DNA of 64,000 nt, from contig NZ_RRCH01000028.1 of assembly GCF_003862495.1 (NCBI RefSeq), forward strand, positions 1 through 64,000, read 5' to 3'. Below, one piece after another: positions 53,901 to 61,691 of the stretch (positions within the stretch are counted from its first letter, which is position 1; every line of letters begins with the position of its first letter). The position numbers and the translations under genes were made by a program. This DNA is from Halocatena pleomorpha. Its GTDB lineage: Archaea; Halobacteriota; Halobacteria; Halobacteriales; Haloarculaceae. The notes under the pieces are model-generated. The model ran no database searches. It saw nothing but the letters and a program-made list of their open reading frames with translations, and was not told where the DNA came from.

Positions 53901-55312
53901 TAGATATAGAAGTGGATGGGGACACGCTCCATTCGACCGAGCGAGTCAGCGATGTCATGGATAGTCGCGGTCAGTTGCTCCCAGAAGCCGTCTAACACGG
54001 CTCGCTCCTCGATATGACTCGCGTCTGTCTCCATCGAGAGATCAGGGGCGATCTCGGAGACGTGGCGCGCCTCGTCGCTGTTAGTTGCCGTCACGTAGGC
54101 GGCACACATGACGACCCGGTCGCGTCGATTGTCATGTTGAACATTGAGGTAGATACGGATAAGCTCTCCCCGAGCGACAGGAAGTTCATCTGGTTGGTAA
54201 GGGGGATCATCCGCGGGCAGCGAGCCATCACCGCTACCCAGCAGATACGGCGGTGCCCCATTCCCAGATGAGGTGTTCGTCCCGTGATCGTGTATCTCTC
54301 CTAACATGGCGTGCGCTCGCTGGACGTACTGGTGAATCACCGGTCCGAGTTCCGGATCATTCCGCAACTCGTTATATATCTCGTTTCGAGCCATGAGCTC
54401 CGTGTCGTAATCGTAGGGTCGCGGGTCATCCTCCGGATAGGCCAGTTCCGCAAGGTCATGAATCGTTTCGAGATCATACTCCGCGAGGCGGTTCTGCTCA
54501 CCGATCGACATACCGAGAGCGGCTGTCGAGAGTTCTTCTACGGCGTCTGTGTAGCATGCTTCTTTGTAAACACAGGACCCGCATTTCGACCCAAGTTGAT
54601 ATCGTACCGTTTCTGGCTCTTGTCGGTGAAGCTCGTCAAATCGTCCATCTGCCTGTAGGAGGTTTCGCACATCGAGTTCTCGCGGCGTCACGTCGAAGGC
54701 AGGAAGATCCTCGGGTGCGCCACTCGTGAGGTCCGTTTCACGGGTGATGATACCGCCTTCGAGAGTCCACGAATAGGCAGGTGAAAGCTGATCGAGAAAT
54801 TGCCGCAAGAGGGTGGTGTACACTGCGACTTGAATTTGTTGGTACGTTTTCTCTTCGTGAGACGCTTTGATATCGAGAACACGGATTCGAATCCCATCAG
54901 CTGTCGGCCAGACAGCGATAATATCAGCGTCACCCGCGACAGGCCACGCTTCGATACGCAACCCCAGTCGTGACTGAAGAAGGAGTGTTGGCTGATCGCT
55001 GGGTGGACGGTCTGCGACAGTGGCAAAGACGTTCCTAAGCCGGGACTGGGAGTCGTTCCAGTCGTTGATCTCTTCGAAATTACTTTCGGAGTGCGCAAAC
55101 TGAGACAGTTCGTCACCGACAGCTGTCTCGAATGCACCCCCATCCCTGGCGAATAACAACGAAAGCGGCTCAAACGCCTCCTTCCAGTCGCGTTCGTTAC
55201 GACGCTCGGATTCGTAGTCTGTGAAGTGGAATTTGTGATAGCGAGGACAGCCATTCAAGGAGATGAACTCACCGATAGCAGATGGATCAACGAATGGACG
55301 ATCAAGGTTCAT
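50960..55312 (-). CDS. Dna2-like RecB nuclease/UPF1-type helicase fusion
   Basis: This 1450-residue protein starts with a RecB-type PD-(D/E)xK nuclease. D128/D130 lie in GDADIIAVW, D147 and K149 in RVLDIKAS, and QQIQVAVY follows. Cys22 plus C244-x2-C247-x5-C253 form the Fe-S-type four-Cys pattern of Dna2, AddB and Cas4. A middle region near residue 387 (IYLNVQHDNRRDRVV, later HFYIYTSHERTALMEAA) recalls the RNase H-like domain of TM0106-family proteins, apparently without its acidic residues. The C-terminal half is an SF1B/UPF1-like helicase with Walker A QGPPGTGKT (about 960), Walker B AIDEASM (about 1127), HRQMAPV and NRLTVAMSRM (about 1371). It lies directly upstream of mre11-rad50, which suggests DNA end resection; that role is inferred. 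Confidence 0.88.
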   Translation of the reverse strand: MNLDRPFVDPSAIGEFISLNGCPRYHKFHFTDYESERRNERDWKEAFEPLSLLFARDGGAFETAVGDELSQFAHSESNFEEINDWNDSQSRLRNVFATVADRPPSDQPTLLLQSRLGLRIEAWPVAGDADIIAVWPTADGIRIRVLDIKASHEEKTYQQIQVAVYTTLLRQFLDQLSPAYSWTLEGGIITRETDLTSGAPEDLPAFDVTPRELDVRNLLQADGRFDELHRQEPETVRYQLGSKCGSCVYKEACYTDAVEELSTAALGMSIGEQNRLAEYDLETIHDLAELAYPEDDPRPYDYDTELMARNEIYNELRNDPELGPVIHQYVQRAHAMLGEIHDHGTNTSSGNGAPPYLLGSGDGSLPADDPPYQPDELPVARGELIRIYLNVQHDNRRDRVVMCAAYVTATNSDEARHVSEIAPDLSMETDASHIEERAVLDGFWEQLTATIHDIADSLGRMERVPIHFYIYTSHERTALMEAATRHDTTAGTALQDLLSLRDATGDTHPDQAMVSIVQDEIRSRFAMPIPNLGLLPVKQLFSPPADRVPNYEWEFTRSDGTHIENLRDAFRFKLFDYTVRYRTGESGLHLHTDEAADGWYPSRLRGGAQIPLEYIWAALGQLTENWVKDLIADYDVYQSLDPFLWVDRDQQTTRIVPEDITALGEYLAQCVAHIERGIRYRNDSLTKRPLRRETLETFTVGESDLAGALTDVLHLEHYTARNETVDHLSQPIRQRIQSGDAIPLVIRAAEQQDDGSLRVEGRLLYDQLFPDDHERIANACRKKAAEGSTGGSWMVVNELTRSGEPARSAHPNHLERGPGVTIDVLDVDSNYIELSAVPSFTQEHEFTRYHRSWAVDDTDGDNNTLVFDQQTILILDPQTDDLLSQRAFNVLETAGDQHPLLGRLEALATGQITDSISNTDFRAEVEAFTAWCKTNLGPKTLPSPRQRAFIHETRAQFSLLQGPPGTGKTGGSLALAVVARLYAWAQRDHPLVGAISGESNKAVDEVLADVADTVQAFVEHPDTDTTPYENVELVRLTNEPPEDPHPYITYLNYHEKSDAREMVVQRLRRYAEPVKQTRVSETPQPQPHTLVFATPARLYKLIDMLADASSAEERVAQGETYFDLLAIDEASMMRLPSFALCSAWLHESSQVLIAGDHRQMAPVRQHEWDHEDRRPIQEYAPHLSTLDWFRALRGDDVAELDETYGTELTGTATIPLTQLAETHRCHEAVTAFLANNVYAKDGIPYTSNQTKTLGTPNPVTEGLAAMLQPDAPFVLVVHNDDTSRQSNPVEAAIAAAVSQHVGDGDATGIVTPHNAQRGLIQARLDGGFDVDTVERYQGGQRECILVSATASEPGFLQTEDEFILNPNRLTVAMSRMQHKLIVVASEEVFRLIPQEADVYDQADLWKRLFTHMDALTTVPAWEGTVTELVPTDLDIGFAFDDASLQVYHPE

Positions 55313-55579
55313 GTGTATTTCATCGTGTCTCTACTCCTCAGGCCGAACGCAAATATAACTTGATGAACTACTTCTCTCAAGGAGCCGCTGAAGGCGAGTG
55401 GGAGGGCTTTCCGCCTCGACAACGCGGCTTGTAGCTACGTCATATATTGTCCGCTTGCACGAGTGTCCAGTCGAACGAGGCTTACACGGCTATACACCGA
55501 CGATTTGCTCACTCAGAAAATCAGCAGCGTCGTTTTGCTGTCCCAGGTCTCAGATTACGGTACATTACTTTCACCAGCC

Positions 55580-57364
55580 ATGACTGACTATCTACTCGCG
55601 TTCAAACCCGCGATCGGGCTGTACGGCCAACACGATCCAAGCGCCGTACTCTTTGAAGATGGGCGTGCCGTCTTCGGTGTCGAAGAAGAGCGATACACGC
55701 GGGAGAAACACGCGACTGACACCTTCCCGAGACGCGCGATTCAAGCCTGCCTTGACTACCGGGAGCTGACGCTGCCGGACCTTGATCGTATTCTTCTCCC
55801 GTATGAGCCGCGGCTCCGGGGCGAAATCGTTTCTCACTACGTCACTGACGCACTCAAAGCGCCCGGTGTCGCGCGGAAACTCTTCACACTGGAGGAAACG
55901 CTCATCACACACGTCCGGAGTCGGCTCGTCCCGACGCGGCAGATCGAGAATCGCCTTGAGTCGATCGGCACACCGGTCCCGCCGATCGAGACGATCCCCC
56001 ATCACCGCTGCCATGCCGCGAGCGCGTTCTACCCGTCGGGCTTTGATGAGGGTGTCGTCCTTACGATTGACGCGAAAGGAGAGTACGACTCAACAGTCGT
56101 TTGGCGCGCCGACGCCGACGGCCTGACGCGAGTACACACGTACGAACACCCAAACAGCCTCGGGCTTTTCTTCGCGGTTATCACGGAGTACCTCGGCTAT
56201 CGGATGTTCAACGGTGAGGGGAAAGTGATGGGGCTGGCTCCCTACGGCGAGGATAACCCGGAGATCGAGAACGTCCTGCGCGACCTGATCGATGTTGGTG
56301 CTGACTACGATGTTACTGCGTTGACAAAAAGCTGGGGGACCGACCACGGCGTCGAAACCCTCGAAGAAGCGTTCGATCGACCCCAAAACGAGACGCCCGG
56401 AGAGTTCAATCAGTGGGAGAAAGATCTCGCGTACGTTGCCCAGAAACTACTCGAAGAGACGGTTGTGAACATCGCGGAGGCGGCCGTTGATCCGCTTGGC
56501 ACAACGAACGTCGCGATCGCAGGCGGTGTCGCGCTGAACTGCAAACTGAACAAGCGCGTTCGTGAGTCACCGCTGATCGACGATGTCTTCGTCCAGCCGG
56601 TTGCCCACGACGCGGGCCTCGCACTCGGTGCGGGCTGGGCACGGCAGCGTCCGGCGGCTGTTGACCGCCAGACCGATATCTACCTTGGACCCGAATACGG
56701 CACCGAGGAAATCCGGTCGACTCTCAAGACGAACAAGCTTGAGTACGCAGAACCGGACGACCTTGAGCGGTACGTTGCTGAACGGCTCGCGGACGGCAAC
56801 CTCGTCGGCTGGTTCCAGGGGCGGATGGAGCTCGGACCGCGGGCGCTTGGGGCCAGAAGCATCCTCGCTGATCCCCGCACCGCCGCGTCTCGTGATCGGG
56901 TGAATCGCTTCGTCAAACACCGCGAGGAGTGGCGCCCGTTCGCGCCATCGATGCTTGAGTCGGCCGCCGAGGAGTATCTGATCAACGGTGGTCCCGCACC
57001 GTTCATGATCGACGCCTACGATGTCCGACCCGAGAAGACCAAGGACCTTGCGGCCGTCTTGCATCCGGCTGACGACTCGACACGCCCACAGACCGTCCGT
57101 GAGGACCAGCATCCGCGCTACCATCGCCTCATCTCTGAGTTCGCTGCTCTCACCGGCGTGCCGGTTCTCCTCAACACCTCGTTCAATGACCACGCTGAGC
57201 CGATCGTCCGGACGCCGACGCAGGCGATCAAGGACTTTTACGGCATGGGTCTCGACGTGCTCGTTCTTGAGGACTTCGTGATCGAAAAGGGAACGGTGAA
57301 AACAGATCACGGTTCGGAACTGATGATCGAAGAGAGCGATGAGCTGAATCCGATCTCAAAGTAG
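55580..57364 (+). CDS. carbamoyltransferase, NodU/HypF-C type
   Basis: This 594-residue protein reads LAFKPAIGLYGQHDPSAVLF and FGVEEERYTREKHATDTFP. HHRCHAASAFYPSGFDEG is the metal-binding His cluster, TIDAKGEYDSTVVWR follows, and YRMFNGEGKVMGLAPYGE is the conserved core. The C-terminal domain is seen in GRMELGPRALGARSILADPR. This is the NodU/CmcH carbamoyltransferase family, which moves carbamoyl phosphate onto a hydroxyl of a sugar or antibiotic. ATG 55580 gives the family N-terminus; upstream 39 codons are open but atypical. Haloarchaeal members are thought to modify surface polysaccharides; no glycosyltransferase is adjacent. Confidence 0.9.
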   Translation: MTDYLLAFKPAIGLYGQHDPSAVLFEDGRAVFGVEEERYTREKHATDTFPRRAIQACLDYRELTLPDLDRILLPYEPRLRGEIVSHYVTDALKAPGVARKLFTLEETLITHVRSRLVPTRQIENRLESIGTPVPPIETIPHHRCHAASAFYPSGFDEGVVLTIDAKGEYDSTVVWRADADGLTRVHTYEHPNSLGLFFAVITEYLGYRMFNGEGKVMGLAPYGEDNPEIENVLRDLIDVGADYDVTALTKSWGTDHGVETLEEAFDRPQNETPGEFNQWEKDLAYVAQKLLEETVVNIAEAAVDPLGTTNVAIAGGVALNCKLNKRVRESPLIDDVFVQPVAHDAGLALGAGWARQRPAAVDRQTDIYLGPEYGTEEIRSTLKTNKLEYAEPDDLERYVAERLADGNLVGWFQGRMELGPRALGARSILADPRTAASRDRVNRFVKHREEWRPFAPSMLESAAEEYLINGGPAPFMIDAYDVRPEKTKDLAAVLHPADDSTRPQTVREDQHPRYHRLISEFAALTGVPVLLNTSFNDHAEPIVRTPTQAIKDFYGMGLDVLVLEDFVIEKGTVKTDHGSELMIEESDELNPISK

Positions 57365-57695
57365 CGCGGCGTCCCTGAAATCCAGTCGGCGGCCGCAGTA
57401 TTCTACACATAGAGCAAGTCGTCGCACTCAGACGTACAATCTTCCTGAATCGTTTTCGGGGTAAGCGGTGTCGCTGGTCACCGAAAGACTCGGACAATAT
57501 CACTGCTATCTCCGACAGATAAATTTCTCGAAACTACCCGTGAGAGCGCTCTATCAGGGCTGACACGGCACTTTGGTGAGCTACAAGTGACTCGAACTGC
57601 GATGAGTATCGCCGTATCGCACAGCGGAATACGTCTAACCCACAAACATTCTAGAACCCACGACTTCGTGTCGTCTCAATTGTATTCGAACTAGT
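57365..57695. other. 331-base intergenic region
   Basis: No gene seen between the carbamoyltransferase and the TauE permease, both on the plus strand. No clear TATA box was assigned; TTGTATTCGAACTAGT (57679-57694) directly precedes the ATG at 57696. Confidence 0.4.
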
Positions 57696-58619
57696 ATGAG
57701 TACACCAGAATCCACGGTCGATGTCGAACAGTTTCTCACCAACCTCCTCAAGTTCAACTACCGCGAAGTCACGATGGTCGGTGCGGCACTGGCCGTTCTC
57801 GTCGCCTCGATCGCGTTCTTCCCGGGAGTCGAGAATGTCGGGCAGGGGGTTCAGTCCGAGCTCTCGATCGGCTTGCTTGCCGGACTAGTGCTGGTGGCGA
57901 TCGTTGCCGGCGTTGTCAAGGGAATGACTGGCTTCGGCTACTCGCTTATCATGACGCCGATCTTCGCGTCGGTGATCGATCCAACCGCCGCCATTGTTGT
58001 TCTGGCGATTCCGCCCTGGATGCTCAACATGTTCCAGATCGCAGAAACCGGAACGGGGCGGTCGTTCGTTCGCGAGGAGTGGGCGCTTTTGCTGCTTGCG
58101 GTCGTCGGGACCATCACCGGTGTCGCAGCGCTGGCGGCGCTCAGCGCCGGACCACTCGTCCCCTTCGTTATCGGTCTCGTCCTCCTCGGCTACGTCACCT
58201 TTCAGGCCGTCCAGAACTTCGTCACAGTCACAGAAGCCCACCACCCGTTCGCTCTCGGCGCGGCTGGCTTCTCCCAAGGCTTTCTGCTCGCGCTTGCTAA
58301 CCTCGGGCCGCTGCTGCCAGCGTACTTCCACACGTTCGAGCGAGACACCGAGCGATACATCGGCGGGCTGTCGATGGTACTCGGAACAATTTTCACAGTG
58401 CGAATCGTCCAGATGGCGCTGTTCACCGACCTACTGACGACGTATCGGTTGTGGCTCGGTTCGGTGATCGCGGTGGTTACGATCGTTGGCCTGCTCTCGG
58501 GCACGTATCTCCGACGCCTTGAGTTCGACGAGCGGACGTTCAACTGGTTCGTCGTCGGACTCCTCTTTGTCATCTCGCTCAACATCTTCCGGAACACCGT
58601 GCCGGCGCTGTTCTTCTAA
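57696..58619 (+). CDS. TauE/SafE family sulfite or organic-anion exporter
   Basis: This 307-residue protein has an unusual N-terminal soluble lead (about 1-25) followed by eight hydrophobic helices. Family marks are GVVKGMTGFGYSLIMTPIFAS in the first repeat and GFSQGFLLALANLGPLLPAYF in the second; the paired G-x-x-G-x-G-x-P half-repeats define TauE/SafE permeases. These export sulfite, sulfoacetate or related anions. It is followed by a GC-rich stem-loop that may end transcription. The neighbours are the carbamoyltransferase upstream and a convergent DUF7521/ArsR pair. Confidence 0.87.
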   Translation: MSTPESTVDVEQFLTNLLKFNYREVTMVGAALAVLVASIAFFPGVENVGQGVQSELSIGLLAGLVLVAIVAGVVKGMTGFGYSLIMTPIFASVIDPTAAIVVLAIPPWMLNMFQIAETGTGRSFVREEWALLLLAVVGTITGVAALAALSAGPLVPFVIGLVLLGYVTFQAVQNFVTVTEAHHPFALGAAGFSQGFLLALANLGPLLPAYFHTFERDTERYIGGLSMVLGTIFTVRIVQMALFTDLLTTYRLWLGSVIAVVTIVGLLSGTYLRRLEFDERTFNWFVVGLLFVISLNIFRNTVPALFF

Positions 58620-58624
58620 GAACG

Positions 58625-58643
58625 GCCCACGCTACGGGTGGGC
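58625..58643 (+). terminator. GC-rich stem-loop after the TauE gene
   Basis: GCCCAC-GCTACGG-GTGGGC forms a perfect 6-bp stem five bases after the stop codon. No T-run follows directly, so it may be an RNA-stabilising hairpin rather than a true terminator. Confidence 0.3.
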
Positions 58644-58809
58644 GTGGCTTCTGCTAGCGCTGCGTGACACGCCCGGCTTTTGAGCGACAGTCCAAGCTGT
58701 TCGGTAACGGTCTCCGTGCTGTCGTACTGCTTCGTGTTCGGAGCCGACCGTCACCGCGAGAAAGTTCAGGAATCCACCGGTCACGGCGCGGCGATCGCTG
58801 CCTGAGTTG

Positions 58810-59079
58810 TCATTGTTTCGTCAGCGATAGGAGAACGAGCATCATCCCGCTCGAAACGATGACCGCTTGAACGAAGGCGGCGGACGTGATTGTCGTTCCG
58901 AACGTGTGGTAGATGAGTCCCTCACAGACTGCGCCAGCACCGATGAAGACGAAGCCGCCGGAGACGTACAGCATTGGTTTCTGTCCACTCCGGCGATAGC
59001 CGTGGTACGCGAGGTATGCGACCACGAGGCTCAGGAAGAAGGTGATCAGTTTAACGAGCAAGAACGACGCGTCCATCAC
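58810..59079 (-). CDS. DUF7521 family small membrane protein
   Basis: This 89-residue protein has three hydrophobic helices (about 4-24, 36-58 and 66-86) and a short YHGYRRSGQKPML loop, as in the haloarchaeal DUF7521 family. It overlaps the upstream winged-helix regulator gene by four bases (ATGA at 59076-59079), so the two are translationally coupled. This regulator-membrane-protein pair is recurrent in haloarchaea as far as I know and its function is unknown; it may be a membrane sensor acting through the regulator. Confidence 0.82.
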   Translation of the reverse strand: MMDASFLLVKLITFFLSLVVAYLAYHGYRRSGQKPMLYVSGGFVFIGAGAVCEGLIYHTFGTTITSAAFVQAVIVSSGMMLVLLSLTKQ

Positions 59080-59471
59080 TCATCACCCCGGAGCCCGCGC
59101 CAGAGAGCCGTGAAGTTGTCGGCGAGTTCGTCGCGGGTCTCTATCGTCAGCGAGAGTTGGCCGTCGGTGATGTCGACGTGGAGCTCTGTGAGCGCCGTTT
59201 GGAATTCGCCTCGATGGGAACCGTCCGAATCGACGGTTCGGCGTTCCTCAATGAGGCCGTGGTCTTGCAGCGTCGATACGCGCCGATAGATCGTCGTGAG
59301 GGAGGCGTCACACTCCTCGCTGAGTGTCTTTGCGTTCTTCGGCCCGTGATCTGCGGCAAGAAGTATTTTCCGCGCGTACTCGTCCGCGAGGATCTGGAAT
59401 ATTTCCGCCGAATCCGAAGAGCCACCGTGTTGCACACGATAGTTCCGGTCGTTCAGCGGGAAATAGGCCAC
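59076..59471 (-). CDS. ArsR-like winged-helix regulator
   Basis: This 131-residue protein reads SAEIFQILADEYARKILLAAD, then NAKTLSEECDASLTTIYRRVSTLQDHGLIEERR, a typical winged helix-turn-helix with its wing. A short C-terminal beta-rich domain (FQTALTELHVDITDGQLSLTI) follows. A GTG at 59471 is the start in this frame. The C-terminal half belongs to a group found upstream of DUF7521 membrane proteins, with which it shares a 4-base overlap. DNA target and effector are unknown, and no metal-binding Cys cluster of true ArsR proteins is visible. Confidence 0.85.
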   Translation of the reverse strand: MAYFPLNDRNYRVQHGGSSDSAEIFQILADEYARKILLAADHGPKNAKTLSEECDASLTTIYRRVSTLQDHGLIEERRTVDSDGSHRGEFQTALTELHVDITDGQLSLTIETRDELADNFTALWRGLRGDE

Positions 59472-59725
59472 GATTTGCTAGTTTGGGGAATCACCGTAAG
59501 CCTCTTGACGTGAGTCGTTTCGGTGTCACGTTAGTCACATATCGGGGCGGGACAGGGCATTTCTACGCACGCACCATAGGTCTAACGAGTAATCCGTGAT
59601 GTCTTCGTGAGGTTCACCCGACTCACGAGGGGCGACCTGAAAGCTCCGGCTCTGATTTTCAAAGCCAGCAAATCGTCGAACTCGTTTACGTATCGGGGGA
59701 CATCATGAATCGTAACTGATCTCTA

Positions 59726-61621
59726 ATGGTGTACAGACACAACGCAGACGACGGCTTGTCTCGACGGCGACTACTGACTGCTTTCGGTGCTATGACGACT
59801 CTCGCTGGCTGTACGGCCGACGAATTCGGAACGACGAGGACTGACGGGACCGCTGGCACCGACTCCGGCGGGAGCGGGCCGAGCGACAGTAATGCACGCT
59901 GGCCCGCGATCGAAGCAGGGGAAACGCTCTCGACCTTCGAAGACCTCGGAAAATGGTCCTCCCTATCCGGTGAAATCACGGCCGCCCCCAACGAGGCGCG
60001 GATCGGATCGCAAGCCGCAGTCATCCAGAGCGACGGGGAGGAGGCCGGTGCGAAGATTGAGTTCTCCGACAGTCTCGACCTCGTAGAATGGGATGTCTCG
60101 CTGGCGGTCAAGCCGGAATCCGCTGATCGAATCGTCGTCGAGTTCCTCGCGCCGACGCGGAGCAGACGACTCGCCAGCGTCCGCCCGGTGCCAGAAGAGT
60201 ACAACGGCTGGTTTCGGATGGATTGTGGCTCTCAGCAGAAGCCAGGGGGCGACCCCAACCTTTCGAACGTTACCGGCATCAACGTCGTCGCGCAGGGACC
60301 CGACGGCGGATCGACCAGATTACTAGTCGACGACCTCCGGCGAACCCAGTCGGCTGCCAACGGTGCGGCGATCCTGTCGTTCCACGGCGGATACCAGTCC
60401 CACTACGACATCGCGGCCGAGATGCTCGCTGAGCGCGACTGGGCGGCAGCGGTTCCGGTCACGCCCGATCAAATGGGCAGTGAGGGGCGGATGGGCGGTG
60501 ACGAACTCCGCGAACTCCGCGACCGTGGTTGGGACATCTGCTCGCTTCCACAGCCGTCGACACCCTTGCCGGAGCAGTCGGCGGATCAGCAGCGACAAAT
60601 CCTTGAGACGGCACAGGACGCGCTCGTCGACGCCGGCTTCACGGATGGATCACGGCATCTATTCGTTCCAGACGGCCGAATGGACGCGGCGACCTACGAC
60701 ATCGCCCGGGACGTTCACGAGTCGGCGTTTCTGTTCAGTGCCGGGACGACCGGCGTGCCGCCAACCGAGATGCATATGATCCCGTTCATCTGGGGGCCTG
60801 CGCTCCACACCGGTGTTCGTCGCCACGCTAACCACTCCGACCAGTACAACCAGCTGACCGTCGTGCGCGTTCCGCGGATCGTCGACGCGGATGACGTTGG
60901 CGTCGACGAGAACCGGATATCGCTCGACGACTTCGGACTGCTCCTCGATCACTTCGAACAACGCGGTCTCAACGTCATCACGCCCTCCGATCTCGTCGAC
61001 AAGCGCTTTGAGCGCGCCGACGGCGACAAGGAAACGACGAACCGGAAACGGCCGAGCGGCGTCGTTCTTGAAGCGGGACAGTCTCACACGCTCGAAGGAT
61101 CCGGGTCAAGCGATTCACAGACATTCGACCTCGACAACGGCGTTCTCGTCGCAAACGTCTCTCACAAGGGGTCGACGATCACTGTCGATGTAACTGATGT
61201 CAATGGGAGCGGCCGGAATGAAAATCTTCTGACGACAGCCGGGAACGCCACTGGCGAGTCGATCATGGCCGTCGAGAGCGGAACGTACAGGCTTGAGGTC
61301 GACGCCGACGGCGCGTGGTCGATCGAACTCACCCAGCCGGCGGTCCGCGCTGGCGACCTCTCGGATCTCCCTGTGCAGACATCCGGAACGGGATCGGCGT
61401 TCGTTGGACCGCTGTGGACTGAGAGTGACGTGAGGGTTGAGACAACCCACGACGGCGACGGGCAGTTCATTGTTGACGGATACGGTGCGGATGGCAGCCG
61501 AGAGATACTTGTGTACAAGACCGGTGAGTTCGACAACTCGCGGTCGTACAAAGCCGGTGGCGTCGTCTGGGTCAACATCGAAGCCGACGGCAACTGGACG
61601 CTTGAGATCGTCGAATCATAA
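59726..61621 (+). CDS. Tat lipoprotein with degenerate polysaccharide-deacetylase domain
   Basis: This 631-residue protein has a twin-arginine signal (SRRRLLTAFGAMTTLAGC) with a lipobox Cys near residue 29. A Gly/Ser/Thr linker and a beta-sandwich-like domain (about 60-210) follow. The central region reads GAAILSFHGGYQSHYDIAAEM and WDICSLPQPSTPL, with the layout of a NodB-type polysaccharide deacetylase. It has SFHGG where TFDDG is expected and CSLPQPS where an H-x3-H motif is usual, so metal ligands are missing. The C-terminus (about 430-631) is a second beta-rich domain with repeated strand pairs. It is probably a secreted, lipid-anchored polysaccharide-binding protein rather than an active deacetylase. 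Confidence 0.78.
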   Translation: MVYRHNADDGLSRRRLLTAFGAMTTLAGCTADEFGTTRTDGTAGTDSGGSGPSDSNARWPAIEAGETLSTFEDLGKWSSLSGEITAAPNEARIGSQAAVIQSDGEEAGAKIEFSDSLDLVEWDVSLAVKPESADRIVVEFLAPTRSRRLASVRPVPEEYNGWFRMDCGSQQKPGGDPNLSNVTGINVVAQGPDGGSTRLLVDDLRRTQSAANGAAILSFHGGYQSHYDIAAEMLAERDWAAAVPVTPDQMGSEGRMGGDELRELRDRGWDICSLPQPSTPLPEQSADQQRQILETAQDALVDAGFTDGSRHLFVPDGRMDAATYDIARDVHESAFLFSAGTTGVPPTEMHMIPFIWGPALHTGVRRHANHSDQYNQLTVVRVPRIVDADDVGVDENRISLDDFGLLLDHFEQRGLNVITPSDLVDKRFERADGDKETTNRKRPSGVVLEAGQSHTLEGSGSSDSQTFDLDNGVLVANVSHKGSTITVDVTDVNGSGRNENLLTTAGNATGESIMAVESGTYRLEVDADGAWSIELTQPAVRAGDLSDLPVQTSGTGSAFVGPLWTESDVRVETTHDGDGQFIVDGYGADGSREILVYKTGEFDNSRSYKAGGVVWVNIEADGNWTLEIVES

Positions 61622-61691
61622 CCCTCGATCTACTGTTTGAAGCCGCGAACGTGATGTGAGGTTTTATGTTATCTTGTTACTGTATTCAGAT

